A stretch of 64,000 nt of DNA from Parapedobacter luteus (GCF_900168055.1 NZ_FUYS01000003.1:248001-312000), one strand, 5' to 3'. Positions 8,072 through 15,982 are shown, counted from the stretch's first letter. Notes: a model not told the origin generated them from the letters alone. Numbers and translations are program-made.

Positions 8072-8842
8072 TTTGAGGTATGGAAAGATAGACTGAAAGC
8101 ATTACTTGCCGGGGGAACGCAAGCCAACCTGATTGTAATTTCGGGGCTCCTCAGACCCCATGAAGCTATCATCAGTGCCAGCACCGGACATAAGGTGCTG
8201 GCACTGGACACCCCGGACGGGAAGCTGAACCGCGAAGCCAGTGATTGCTGCACATAGCATGCGTCCGCATGTGGTAAGGCCGCGTTTGGCATGTATTTCT
8301 ATTTCTACCGAAACCGGGTACGTTTTACCGCGCCTCAGAATTACATAACTTATCGGATTATTATTGCCGCGACAAAAACCTCTTGTTGCTTCTGGACGGC
8401 GCCAGGCTGGACAAAGTGCGGGGCTATACTCGGGGAGGCCATCGTGGTGCCCCGACCATCAGCAGACCTGCATTTGGACTACATCATCAAGCAAAAAGGC
8501 GCGCTTATAGCTAAAGTCAGGTTATTGGGAATACAGTTTCTGACGCTTTTTAAAAATTATCTTTATACCAGGCTGACAGCCCCAAGGTAACGCACAGGCA
8601 GCGCTGATTGCCGCTGCCATCGCGGGTATGATTTTTTATATCTGCCGGAAAGTAACCAGTTGTTCTCTGTACCACCCGTACCGGTTATCAGTGAGTTAGA
8701 AAAGAAATATTCGTTTTCCGTATGGAAGAAAATAGATGAAAACAACGCTGCCCTGCTACTTATCACTTCATGGCCCACACCGGAAAACCAGGTGGATGAT
8801 TTTATTGCCGATCTTTGCAAGTCATCCGAAGCGTCTAAATAA
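8072..8842 (+). pseudogene. ltaE: Threonine aldolase pseudogene, several frames
   Basis: Four pieces in different frames follow the order of low-specificity L-threonine aldolase, a PLP enzyme cleaving threonine to glycine and acetaldehyde. First, GGTQANLIVISGLLRPHEAI then ISASTGHKVLALDTPDGKL (8072-8257, ends in TAG). Next, LLLLDGARL (about 8380-8410). Then GAILGEAIVV and IKQKGALIAKVRLLGIQFL (in the frame ending at 8590). Finally LPESNQLFSV and KKYSFSVWKKIDE to FIADL (ends 8842). The lysine-bearing region and the 5' end are missing. In the first piece the family's stretch between two TGH motifs is deleted. The gene is certainly dead. The AraC gene starts 34 bp later. Confidence 0.85.
8173..8206. 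repeat. 13-bp perfect hairpin inside aldolase remnant
   Basis: CAGTGCCAGCACC (8173-8185) and GGTGCTGGCACTG (8194-8206) pair perfectly around an 8-nt loop. It lies exactly over the TGH-to-TGH deletion scar of the aldolase pseudogene. It has no T-run, so it is not an obvious terminator. Confidence 0.6.
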
Positions 8843-8876
8843 CTAAAAATGGGTAACTTCGCGGAGAGGAGGACAA

Positions 8877-9689
8877 ATGTTGAATCTAACAAAAGGCGAA
8901 TATCTGGGATCTGTAAGCAAATCCATTGCGGCCGGCGGTTTGATTATCGGCATAACGGATTACCGTTCCGGTCAAAGTCACTCTCCCTTGCATGCGCATG
9001 AAAATGCTCATTTCAGCCTTGTGCTTAAGGGAACGATGGTTGTCGGGCGCAAACGGCACTCGGGGCTTCAAACCGCCGCTGAACGGTTTCCCTATATACA
9101 ATCGGGCGAACAGCATCAGACCCGTCTTGGTACTTCGAGCGGGAAAAATATCAACCTGGAAATAGAACCCGCTTTTCTGAGAAGATACGATCTTAACGAG
9201 TGCCATGTGACGCAAATGGCCCGGTCGCCGGGGGCCATGCTCATGATGCTTCGTTTTTACAATGAATTACAAAAAGCTAATCCGTGCTTCACCGACCACA
9301 TCGACTTCCTGGTACTCAGTCTCCTGCAAGATCGAAACAAACTAAGCAAAGTTGCGCCGCCAAGCTGGGTGGTTATCCTTCGCGACCTGCTGAATGTCAA
9401 TTGGGACAAGGAACTTAGCTTGCAGCAGCTGTCTGAAGCTGCGGGCGTACACCCGGTCACGATATCAAAAAGCTTTCACCGGTATTTTGGTTGTGGTCTG
9501 GGTGATTATAGGAGACGAATCAAACTCGAGCGCGCCGTTGAACTTATTGCTTCGGGTAATAGCTCGCTGACTTCCGTCGCCTGTGCCTGCGGCTTTTTTG
9601 ACCAAAGTCATTTCATTAAATCATTCAAGGCAGGTACGGGCATGCTGCCTAAACATTTGCGGTTTTTATCCGCTATTCAGGATGGCTAA
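8877..9689 (+). CDS. AraC family transcriptional regulator, 270 aa
   Basis: N-terminal cupin-like sensing domain (HSPLHAHENAHFSLVLKGTM, about residues 36-56) followed by a C-terminal AraC double helix-turn-helix. The latter includes LSLQQLSEAAGVHPVTISKS (about 180-200), FHRYFGCGLGDYRRRIKLER, and the second helix-turn-helix SVACACGFFDQSHFIKSFK. GGAGAGGAGG upstream of the ATG is a strong purine-rich ribosome site. It may control the serine hydrolase 58 bp downstream; that is inferred from position only. Confidence 0.9.
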   Translation: MLNLTKGEYLGSVSKSIAAGGLIIGITDYRSGQSHSPLHAHENAHFSLVLKGTMVVGRKRHSGLQTAAERFPYIQSGEQHQTRLGTSSGKNINLEIEPAFLRRYDLNECHVTQMARSPGAMLMMLRFYNELQKANPCFTDHIDFLVLSLLQDRNKLSKVAPPSWVVILRDLLNVNWDKELSLQQLSEAAGVHPVTISKSFHRYFGCGLGDYRRRIKLERAVELIASGNSSLTSVACACGFFDQSHFIKSFKAGTGMLPKHLRFLSAIQDG

Positions 9690-9697
9690 TCCCGTAC

Positions 9698-9705
9698 TAT
9701 TTTTG
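9698..9705 (+). promoter_or_regulatory. Possible -7 element before serine hydrolase
   Basis: TATTTTTG matches TAnnTTTG, 42 bp before the ATG at 9748. No TTG is seen at the expected distance, so the call is weak. Confidence 0.35.
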
Positions 9706-9747
9706 CAGCACCGGTATACTCATCTTTGGCCATCAAATGATTAGGCT

Positions 9748-11490
9748 ATGGGAAAATGTTTAAATACCGTGTCGAGCGTAGCGCTTAATTTAACGCTGAG
9801 TCTTCCGCTTTTTGCCCAGCGGCAAATGGGCATCCTGATTCAGGGGAAAACTGTGACTGCAGAAATTTCCGCCGGAGAAAAGCATCTTTATCAAATCACC
9901 CTGGAAAAGGACCGGTTCGCTCACCTCAATATCCTACAAAAAGGAGTCGATGTCAAAGTAGTCACCTATGACGCAAATGGCAAAATAGCCGGTGATTTTG
10001 ATAGTCCTAACTACACGAGCGGCCCTGAAAGCGCGGCACTCTACTCTTCCGGCAAAGGCATATATATACTTGAAATTCAGGCGCAATCAACTGACCGAGA
10101 GCATGCCAGTTATGAGTTAACTCTTGACAGGGTCAGCCCGAAAGCTGTGCAGCCGGAAGGAAAGATTGACGAATTGATGGCAGCCTTTGATAGTAACCAG
10201 TCACCCGGCGCGTCGGTGGCCGTTGTTAGCGGTGGCCGGTTGCTCTTTGAGAAAGGCTACGGCATGGCCAACCTTGAGCACGGCATTCCTTTACGGGCAA
10301 CTACTCCCCTTCATGTTGCCTCAGTTACTAAATCCTTTACCAACTACTGCATTTTCCTGCTGGAAAAGCAGGGAAAGTTAAAACTGGATGATGACATTCG
10401 TAAGTATGTACCTGAAGTGCCCGATTTCGGATACAAGATCAGTCTTCGTCACCTTGCTGAGCACAGCAGTGGTATGCGTGATTATGCAGCTCTGCGCGGT
10501 ATGGCCAGATATGAGATCGATACCAGAGAGATGTTTTTTAAAATGCTTGCCCGGCAGCATGATCTGAATTTTATACCAGGTGAGAATTGCGATTATAGCA
10601 ATACGGGCTGCGTGCTGCTCGCCGAGGTCATACAGCGGGTGTCAGGAAAGTCGTACTCAAGGTTTGTGAAGGAAAATATATTCGATCCGCTTGGAATGAA
10701 TGCAAGTACGGTCCAGGACGATCAGTCGATGATCCTGCCAGGGGTTGCAGACAGTTATGACCGGACCGTGGACGGTCCGAAAAAGATGTACGTACTTGGA
10801 AGTCTGGTTGGCGGAACCGGCATCATTTCCAATGCACGGGATATGGCGATCTGGGCAAATCACTTGCTTCACCCCAAGGATGATGCGGACATCGTTGCAA
10901 AAATGAGTACCCCAGGAAAGCTCAATGATGGAACCAGAACGACGTTCGGGCCAGGCCTGATGGTGTCGGATCATAAGGGACACCTTGAAATCGGCCACTC
11001 CGGTGCCACAGGTGGTTTTAAAGCACACGTAGGAATTTTTCCGGACGATGACCTGGCAGTAATTGTTCTGGCCAATACGAACGACATCTATTCCCGGCCG
11101 GTAGCCAGGCAAATCGCCGAACTTTATTTTAATGCCCCACCGAAGCGTACGAGGCCTGCGCTGGTTTCCGTTGTACCAGCAAACGCTGTTGAAGACCCCA
11201 AGCCAGCATGGGACAAGTCTACGTTAAAGCTGGTTGAGTATACAGGCAAGTATTACAGCGATGAGGCAGCGACCACTTACTCTTTTGAATTAATTGGAGG
11301 CCAGCTGGTCATACGACCCGGCTACCTCTCCGACATGACGTTGACCCCGCAGAGCAGGGATACCTTTCAGGGTGCTTTTGGAGGTATTGTTGAATTTGTG
11401 AGGGCGCACGATGGTAAAGTTCTTGGCTGTAAGTTTACGTTTCCCCGGATGAAAAACTTGTTTTTTAAAAAACTTGCTGGAGGAAGTTAA
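9748..11490 (+). CDS. Class C beta-lactamase-like serine hydrolase, 580 aa
   Basis: Exported serine hydrolase of the beta-lactamase class C / DD-peptidase / esterase group. Signal peptide at residues 1-23 (LTLSLPLFAQ). A jelly-roll-like N-terminal domain at about 28-128 resembles pre-peptidase C-terminal domains. The catalytic domain from about 135 has Ser192-x-x-Lys195 (SVTK), Tyr283-Ser-Asn285 (YSN) and His417-Ser-Gly419 (HSG, in place of KTG). A C-terminal barrel-like tail (YTGKYYSDEAATTYSFEL) is common in family members that act on peptides or esters rather than beta-lactams. Substrate not determinable. Confidence 0.88.
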   Translation: MGKCLNTVSSVALNLTLSLPLFAQRQMGILIQGKTVTAEISAGEKHLYQITLEKDRFAHLNILQKGVDVKVVTYDANGKIAGDFDSPNYTSGPESAALYSSGKGIYILEIQAQSTDREHASYELTLDRVSPKAVQPEGKIDELMAAFDSNQSPGASVAVVSGGRLLFEKGYGMANLEHGIPLRATTPLHVASVTKSFTNYCIFLLEKQGKLKLDDDIRKYVPEVPDFGYKISLRHLAEHSSGMRDYAALRGMARYEIDTREMFFKMLARQHDLNFIPGENCDYSNTGCVLLAEVIQRVSGKSYSRFVKENIFDPLGMNASTVQDDQSMILPGVADSYDRTVDGPKKMYVLGSLVGGTGIISNARDMAIWANHLLHPKDDADIVAKMSTPGKLNDGTRTTFGPGLMVSDHKGHLEIGHSGATGGFKAHVGIFPDDDLAVIVLANTNDIYSRPVARQIAELYFNAPPKRTRPALVSVVPANAVEDPKPAWDKSTLKLVEYTGKYYSDEAATTYSFELIGGQLVIRPGYLSDMTLTPQSRDTFQGAFGGIVEFVRAHDGKVLGCKFTFPRMKNLFFKKLAGGS

Positions 11491-11580
11491 CTCTTGGGCA
11501 AAGGTCGTACCGGTTGTACCGCGCAGCCGTTTTTGCCGTTTCAGGCTCTCACAAATGGGCTTTAGTTCGCCTTAAACGAA

Positions 11581-11633
11581 AAAGCCCCTGCTTTCGCAAG
11601 GGTTTCATTTTAGTTAGTCGGGGTGGCGGGATT
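11581..11633 (+). repeat. Direct repeat copy 1: tRNA-Pro 3' end plus terminator
   Basis: This 53-bp block recurs 200 bp downstream with two mismatches (11584 and 11603). It contains the tRNA terminator hairpin and the last 15 or so bases of tRNA-Pro(CGG), seen on this strand as CGGGGTGGCGGGATT, after which it diverges. Duplication of a tRNA 3' end is the classic mark of an attachment site. Confidence 0.75.
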
Positions 11634-11710
11634 GGCTGCATCCCGCTGCCCCGCGCTCGTTTGCCGCAGCCATCCCGTGAAGGGGTGGGGCGTCTAACTA
11701 ACATGAAGCC
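11598..11710. repeat. Imperfect inverted repeat between the tRNA-end copies
   Basis: The block at 11601-11618 (GGTTTCATTTTAGTTAG) is met in inverted form at about 11693-11710 (CTAACTAACATGAAGCC). Inside it GGGATTGGCTGC (11628-11639) faces GCAGCCATCCC (11666-11676). The whole forms a nested hairpin of about 110 nt and looks like a miniature palindromic element derived from the tRNA tail. Confidence 0.55.
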
Positions 11711-11734
11711 GGCACTCCGTGCCTTGGTTTTTTT
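11711..11734 (+). terminator. Rho-independent terminator
   Basis: GGCAC-TCC-GTGCC stem (11711-11723) followed by TTGG and seven Ts. It could end transcription coming from the serine hydrolase gene. Confidence 0.5.
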
Positions 11735-11786
11735 ATGTAATAGGCCCGCTCAAGCAAGCTTGGCGGGCCTATTACATAAAAAAACC
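11726..11786. repeat. Long near-perfect hairpin, 24-bp arms
   Basis: Arms 11726-11749 and 11763-11786 are exact reverse complements, with poly-T / poly-A ends and an ATGTAATAGGCCCGC core. The loop itself continues as CAAGC/GCTTG (11751-11755 and 11758-11762) after one bulged base, so about 29 bp can pair. It directly adjoins the tRNA terminator and the second tRNA-end copy. Confidence 0.85.
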
Positions 11787-11802
11787 CCTGCTTTCGCAAG
11801 GG
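11778..11802 (-). terminator. Terminator of tRNA-Pro(CGG)
   Basis: Read on the minus strand: CCCTTGC, loop GAAA, GCAGGGG, then seven Ts. One mismatch in the stem. It lies 15 bp past the tRNA 3' end. Confidence 0.75.
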
Positions 11803-11817
11803 CTTCATTTTAGTTAG

Positions 11818-11891
11818 TCGGGGTGGCGGGATTCGAACCCACGGCCTCTTCGTCCCGAACGAAGCGCGCTACCGGGCTGCGCTACACCCCG
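11818..11891 (-). tRNA. tRNA-Pro (CGG)
   Basis: Minus-strand cloverleaf: acceptor CGGGGTG paired with CACCCCG, anticodon stem CTTCG/CGAAG with loop TTCGGGA (anticodon CGG), T arm GTGGGTTCGAATCCC, discriminator A. CCA is not encoded (ACTA follows the stem). A 3' fragment of this gene is repeated 200 bp to the left. Confidence 0.95.
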
Positions 11892-11928
11892 TCGTTGTCA
11901 TCATACCATCCGTTAAAAAATAGCCGAG

Positions 11929-11936
11929 CAAAAGTA
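11929..11936 (-). promoter_or_regulatory. -7 element for tRNA-Pro(CGG)
   Basis: Minus-strand TACTTTTG matches TAnnTTTG, about 38 bp before the tRNA 5' end. Confidence 0.5.
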
Positions 11937-12001
11937 TTATTTATCTCCGAATAGAACAACTATTTTAAAAAGTTACACCTAAAAGAATCGGCAAAATTAC
12001 G

Positions 12002-12946
12002 TTAGCGCTCTTCGGATGAATCCAATAGCAAATCGTAACGCTCCTCGCGAAGCACCTTACCCCATTGCACTACCTCTACAGCAGCCGTTGGCCGGAACCC
12101 CATGCACTTATACATGGCAATAGCCCGTTGCTGAATGTCCGTTGTCAATAAATATACGCATGTATATCGCCGTTCCCTGCAGTGTGCTAAAGCCATCTCC
12201 AACAAATTCCTACCGATACCTGCGCCGCGGAACCCCGGATGAACAAGAAACCAACGCAACTGGGCTTCATTCCCCGGGCGATCCACGATAGCGATGCAGC
12301 CAACAATTTCACCGTCGTACAGCGCTAACCACACTTTGTCTTTATCAGGCTTATAGCGTTCAAGAAACTCGTAAAAAGTCTTGACTACGTAGCACTCAAA
12401 CGCTTGCGAATAACCTGACTCCTCAGCATAGAGTTTCCCGTGTAAGTGAATCAGGTAACCAATATCACCCGGATACAACTCCGCACGATAGGTCACACGG
12501 TCCCCGAGCGCCTTATTATCGCTCGCCATCGACACAAGCCGCTTTATCGTCTGCATCGCACTTATCAACCGATCACATTCACCCGAACGAAGTGAGCCGA
12601 TAAATCGCCTGATTTGTTCGTCTTGCTTACGCTGGAGCTCGGCCAACTGGGCTTTACCCCTATCCGTCAACCGAATATCGTAAGCCCTACGATCCGCGTC
12701 AGATGGCTTTTTCTCAATAATGCCATCACGTCTATATAACTTAAGTATTCTACTGAGGTATCCTTTATCCAACTGAAGTAACTCACTCAGTCTGTGAGCG
12801 GTGATGCAACCGTGTTCCCCAATTTCGTAAAGTACGCGCACCTCTGAAAGCGAGTATGGGCTATCAAGAAAACGGTTACTGGGTATGCCAAGCTGCGCTG
12901 TATAAAACCTATTAAACAACCGTATTTGGCTTATTTTTCCGTCCAT
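12002..12946 (-). CDS. MarR regulator fused to GNAT acetyltransferase
   Basis: Two-domain cytoplasmic protein. An N-terminal MarR winged helix (SLSEVRVLYEIGEHGCITAH, LSELLQLDKGYLSRILKLYR, wing KPSDADRRAYDIRLTDRG) is followed by a C-terminal GNAT domain with the acetyl-CoA loop RWFLVHPGFRGAGIGRNLL and the C-terminal YKCMGFRP motif. Such MarR-GNAT fusions are known in bacteria; the acetylated substrate is usually unknown. I chose the ATG at 12946 because an ATG at 12982 would place the first codons inside the palindrome upstream. That 15-bp palindrome is a likely autoregulatory operator. Confidence 0.9.
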   Translation of the reverse strand: MDGKISQIRLFNRFYTAQLGIPSNRFLDSPYSLSEVRVLYEIGEHGCITAHRLSELLQLDKGYLSRILKLYRRDGIIEKKPSDADRRAYDIRLTDRGKAQLAELQRKQDEQIRRFIGSLRSGECDRLISAMQTIKRLVSMASDNKALGDRVTYRAELYPGDIGYLIHLHGKLYAEESGYSQAFECYVVKTFYEFLERYKPDKDKVWLALYDGEIVGCIAIVDRPGNEAQLRWFLVHPGFRGAGIGRNLLEMALAHCRERRYTCVYLLTTDIQQRAIAMYKCMGFRPTAAVEVVQWGKVLREERYDLLLDSSEER

Positions 12947-12957
12947 GCAGACAAATC

Positions 12958-12994
12958 TCCAACAAATAGTTGACAAAAGCAACTATTTGTTGGA
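12958..12994. promoter_or_regulatory. 15-bp palindrome, probable MarR operator
   Basis: TCCAACAAATAGTTG (12958-12972), 7-nt spacer ACAAAAG, CAACTATTTGTTGGA (12980-12994): perfect arms. It ends 11 bp before the MarR-GNAT start codon and begins 8 bp past the stop of the truncated MscS gene. MarR dimers bind palindromes of the TTG-n-CAA kind next to their own genes. There is no T-run on either strand, which argues against a simple terminator. Confidence 0.65.
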
Positions 12995-13002
12995 ATGGGC
13001 GT

Positions 13003-13746
13003 TCAATCCACCGTAGCACATCTGCTCACCCGTACGGAAAGGTTAACCGCACTGTCTCCAAGTTCAGTCACCACAATCTGCGGCGCCGGATCAGCGTAAG
13101 CAAATTCATTGTTTTTTACAACCTCCAGTAAAATCTCCTTTGCCTGCCTCAAATCAGTGGAATAGGCCACCCCGATATCAAACCAGGTCCGGCGTGTACC
13201 CAATTGGGTGTAATTCGTAATACTACTGTTTGATAAATCGCCATTGGGCACCACCACCAATTGGTTCTGGGGAGTATTCAATTTGGTATTGAAAATATCG
13301 ATTTCTTTGACTGTACCTGATACCCCGGAGCTAGACTGAATGAAATCACCGATTCGGAACGGCTTCAACACCAATATCAGTACGCCGCCGGCGAAGTTGG
13401 CCAACGACCCCTGCAATGCCAATCCAATAGCCAGACCGGCTGCACCGATGATAGCAACGAATGCGGAAGTTTGCACACCCAGTTGGGTGATCACCACGAT
13501 AAAGAGCAGAATATTCAGCACCCAGCTGATGAGATTGTTGAGAAACCGCTGAAGAGAAATATCCAAGTTTCTGCGTTCAAAAGTCTTTGCTATGAAGCGC
13601 TTGAGCACTTTGATGAGCCACGAACCGATCAGGTAAATCAGTACCGCTGAAATAACCGCAGATATTAATCTCGGCGCCCATTCGACGACTGCTGTCAAAA
13701 AATTATTCCAATACTCTTGAATGTTTTCCGTTTGTGTAGTTTGCAT
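13003..13746 (-). CDS. MscS-type mechanosensitive channel, 3'-truncated
   Basis: Inner-membrane channel of the small MscS family. N-terminal hydrophobic helix (LISAVISAVLIYLIGSWLIK), second helix (LISWVLNILLFIVVITQLG) and the pore helix GAAGLAIGLALQGSLANFAGG (residues near 100) are clear, then the beta domain (GDFIQSSSGVSGTVKEIDIF). The protein stops at 247 residues with VNLSVRVSRCATVD, whereas relatives continue after VNLSVRVW for about 35-40 residues to an IPFPQ-like C-terminus. The tail has been lost at the boundary with the MarR-GNAT module, so function may be impaired. Confidence 0.85.
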   Translation of the reverse strand: MQTTQTENIQEYWNNFLTAVVEWAPRLISAVISAVLIYLIGSWLIKVLKRFIAKTFERRNLDISLQRFLNNLISWVLNILLFIVVITQLGVQTSAFVAIIGAAGLAIGLALQGSLANFAGGVLILVLKPFRIGDFIQSSSGVSGTVKEIDIFNTKLNTPQNQLVVVPNGDLSNSSITNYTQLGTRRTWFDIGVAYSTDLRQAKEILLEVVKNNEFAYADPAPQIVVTELGDSAVNLSVRVSRCATVD

Positions 13747-13787
13747 AATGATGTGATTTTTGGGGGTTAAAGAACATTAACTTGCTT

Positions 13788-13817
13788 CAAAGCTACATTA
13801 TTATTTGTTACCATCAA
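13788..13817 (-). promoter_or_regulatory. Promoter for MscS-type gene
   Basis: Minus-strand TAGCTTTG (13795-13788) with TTG (13817-13815) 19 bp upstream, a close match to the Bacteroidota promoter pattern; start codon about 40 bp further on. Confidence 0.6.
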
Positions 13818-13937
13818 AAACCCAGGGCCATGTTTACTGGCCGTGATAAAGCCATCTTCAAACTGAATGGTCGATTTGCCGCACCTCACTCCTTCTTCTA
13901 CCGCTCGGCTGATCGTTCAAGGCGCACCGCCAAAAAC

Positions 13938-13966
13938 AACAAAAGCCCTTGCTTTGGCAAGAGCTT
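13938..13966 (-). terminator. Terminator of tRNA-Pro(GGG)
   Basis: Minus strand: AAGCTCTTGC, loop CAAA, GCAAGGGCTT with one mismatch, then TTGTTGTTTTT. It closely resembles the terminator hairpin of the other tRNA-Pro. Confidence 0.6.
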
Positions 13967-13973
13967 CTTGGAT

Positions 13974-14050
13974 TGGTCGGGATGGCGGGATTCGAACCCA
14001 CGACCTCCAGCACCCCATGCTGGCGCGATACCTGGCTACGCTACATCCCG
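13974..14050 (-). tRNA. tRNA-Pro (GGG)
   Basis: Minus-strand cloverleaf: acceptor CGGGATG with CATCCCG, anticodon stem CCAGC/GCTGG with loop ATGGGGT (anticodon GGG), T arm GTGGGTTCGAATCCC, and an encoded 3' ACCA. It differs from the nearby tRNA-Pro(CGG) mainly in the anticodon arm. Confidence 0.95.
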
Positions 14051-14060
14051 AACGGGGGTG

Positions 14061-14091
14061 CAAACTTAGATAAAATTGTATTTATATGCAA
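14061..14091 (-). promoter_or_regulatory. Promoter for tRNA-Pro(GGG)
   Basis: Minus-strand TAAGTTTG (14068-14061) with TTG (14091-14089) 20 bp upstream; the tRNA begins about 10 bp after the -7 element. Confidence 0.65.
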
Positions 14092-14124
14092 GTTATAAAA
14101 ATCGAATCTAACGCACGGAATGCG

Positions 14125-14841
14125 TCAGCCATTTTTATCGCCGATATACTTATAAAACGAATCACGGTATGTATCACCTACAGGGATTATCTTATCTCTG
14201 ATGTAGATTCGCCCTCGTTCTATACTTGCTATTTTATCAAGCGCCACGATATACGACCGGTGGACACGCACGAAACGATTAACGGGTAGGATATCTTCCA
14301 TTTTCTTCATGTTCTGAAGTGTCACGATACGCTCATCGGGTGTATAAATGGAAATATAGTCTTTTAATCCCTCAATATATAAAATGTCATCGAGATCGAC
14401 CCGCTGAATTTTGTGTTCCGTCTTAACAAAAATAAAATCTACAGCCTCGCTTTGCGTGGGCTGCGCCGTTGCCTGTTGTACCTTGGGTGGCTTATTATTA
14501 AGTACTTTCTGCACCGAACGATAAAACCGGTCAAAGGCAATCGGTTTCAATAAATAGTCGACCACATTGAGCTCATAACCATCCAAGGCATACTGTGGGT
14601 AGGCCGTGGTAAGAATGACATCGCATTTGCCATTGATGATCTTCAGAAACTGTATACCCGTCAGTTCAGGCATCTGCACATCCAAAAACACCAGATCGAC
14701 TTCTCCATTTTGCACCAACGTGAGTGCTTCTATGGCATTGGTAGTGCTACCTACAAGTTTCAATTCTGGCACCTTAGATACATAATCCGTTATTATATCT
14801 AATGCCAGCGGTTCATCATCTACAACTATACATCGTACCAT
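14125..14841 (-). CDS. LytTR response regulator, 238 aa
   Basis: N-terminal receiver domain with acidic pocket DDE (8-10), phospho-acceptor Asp54 (LVFLDVQMPE) and LLKPI lysine. C-terminal LytTR DNA-binding domain (from about 130: DFIFVKTEHKIQRVDLDDIL, IEGLKDYISIY, RFVRVHRSYIVAL). It is the partner of the histidine kinase encoded 21 bp upstream. LytTR proteins bind 9-bp direct repeats; a good candidate pair lies at 15983-16012 beside this operon. Confidence 0.93.
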   Translation of the reverse strand: MVRCIVVDDEPLALDIITDYVSKVPELKLVGSTTNAIEALTLVQNGEVDLVFLDVQMPELTGIQFLKIINGKCDVILTTAYPQYALDGYELNVVDYLLKPIAFDRFYRSVQKVLNNKPPKVQQATAQPTQSEAVDFIFVKTEHKIQRVDLDDILYIEGLKDYISIYTPDERIVTLQNMKKMEDILPVNRFVRVHRSYIVALDKIASIERGRIYIRDKIIPVGDTYRDSFYKYIGDKNG

Positions 14842-14862
14842 GGGCGGAATTATTATTCGGGC

Positions 14863-15879
14863 TTATAAATATATGAAAAGTTCGCTACTGTAGTAATCTT
14901 CTGACTCAACAATATTAATAGTATGTCTGCCGGGATAGCCAAGCTGGAGCCGCCGCTTGAGGTTGGTCAGTCCGACACCTTTGGTTTGGTCTTTATTGAG
15001 CTGACTTTTAGCGTTTTCAGCCTTAAAGTGCAAGCGGCCATGGTGCACTTCGATATCGATACGGATTGGCTTGCTCGCATTAGTAGATACACCATGCTTG
15101 AAAGCGTTTTCGAGGAATGAAATCAGCAACAATGGCATGATGCGGTGGCCGGGCTCATCCACATCCACATAAAGATCGACATAAACCTTTTCCTTGAAAC
15201 GCAATTTCTGTAATTCGATATAGTTTTTCAGGTAGTTAATTTCTTCCTCCAGCAATACAAACTCTTCATTGCTCTCATAAAGCATGTATCGCATGATTTC
15301 GGATAATTTGAGGATGGCTTCGGGTGTCTTTTCGGACTTTTGGTAAGCCAAAGAGTAGATATTATTCAGCGAATTAAATAGAAAGTGGGGATTAATCTGT
15401 GATTTCAGAAACGCCAATTCGGCATTCAATTTCTCGTTTTCTAAACTTTTGCGATGTTCACGGAGCTTGAAATTAGCTGAAATAATATACGCCGCCGTGC
15501 TTAATAACATGAAAAACAATCCAGTGATAAGCGCCGCAACGGTATATTGCACAGGCGTCAATAGTTTTTCCGTATTCTCTTGATCGCGATATTTTAAGAT
15601 AACGTCTTCGTAGTGCAAAGCTATGGCGTATTTCAGGGCAATAGATGCTAACAACACAAGAATAACATACAATATAGCACGTTTATAACGGTTGTCTCCG
15701 ATAAAAAGCGGGGTGACGAGAAAATAATGGACGTAAAAGATAATCATATTCAACGCGCCATATAGCAGAATCAAAACCGCCGTCTCCCCAGGATGTTCCC
15801 TGGCGCTCACAAAAAACAAAACGGTCAACATAACCGCCCACACAAGTGCATGGATAAGAATAGCTTTATTTTTAAGCAT
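14863..15879 (-). CDS. LytS-type sensor histidine kinase
   Basis: Membrane kinase with four hydrophobic N-terminal segments (for example ALVWAVMLTVLFFVSA and AALITGLFFMLLSTAAYII), then the His_kinase box QINPHFLFNSLNNI and a HATPase with LLLISFLENAFKHG and GVGLTNLKRRL. It phosphorylates the LytTR regulator downstream. The frame is open to an ATG at 15903, but MLKNKAILIHALVW at 15879 is the family-like start, and TATATTTG at 15892-15885 (minus strand) may be its -7 element. Confidence 0.9.
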   Translation of the reverse strand: MLKNKAILIHALVWAVMLTVLFFVSAREHPGETAVLILLYGALNMIIFYVHYFLVTPLFIGDNRYKRAILYVILVLLASIALKYAIALHYEDVILKYRDQENTEKLLTPVQYTVAALITGLFFMLLSTAAYIISANFKLREHRKSLENEKLNAELAFLKSQINPHFLFNSLNNIYSLAYQKSEKTPEAILKLSEIMRYMLYESNEEFVLLEEEINYLKNYIELQKLRFKEKVYVDLYVDVDEPGHRIMPLLLISFLENAFKHGVSTNASKPIRIDIEVHHGRLHFKAENAKSQLNKDQTKGVGLTNLKRRLQLGYPGRHTINIVESEDYYSSELFIYL

Positions 15880-15982
15880 AATCGCAAATATAACGTTAGC
15901 CAATTAATATCCGCTCCGCTGATAGACAAACGCCTTGCTTCGCTCGGCCAACGCCCTGTTCCGACGGATGAACTCCCCGGTT

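Noticed and set aside
8173-8206. Hairpin as a transcription terminator
   Set aside because: Strong stem but no T-run on either strand, and it sits in the middle of a former coding region.
8062-8292. 76-codon minus-strand frame
   Set aside because: It is the reverse of the aldolase pseudogene and has no family resemblance.
8291-8590. 99-codon plus-strand frame as a gene of its own
   Set aside because: Its second half is a piece of threonine aldolase in a broken context, so it is part of the pseudogene.
11514-11813. 99-codon plus-strand frame
   Set aside because: It runs through the tRNA-end repeats, terminators and giant hairpin; it is not protein-like.
11581-11833. CRISPR-like repeat array
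   Set aside because: Only two direct copies of a long block exist, with tRNA sequence inside; no regular spacers and no cas genes in the window.
13782-14069. Plus-strand frames of 68-95 codons
   Set aside because: They cross tRNA-Pro(GGG) in antisense; the GIRTHDLQHPM-type sequence is the well-known false protein made from tRNA genes.
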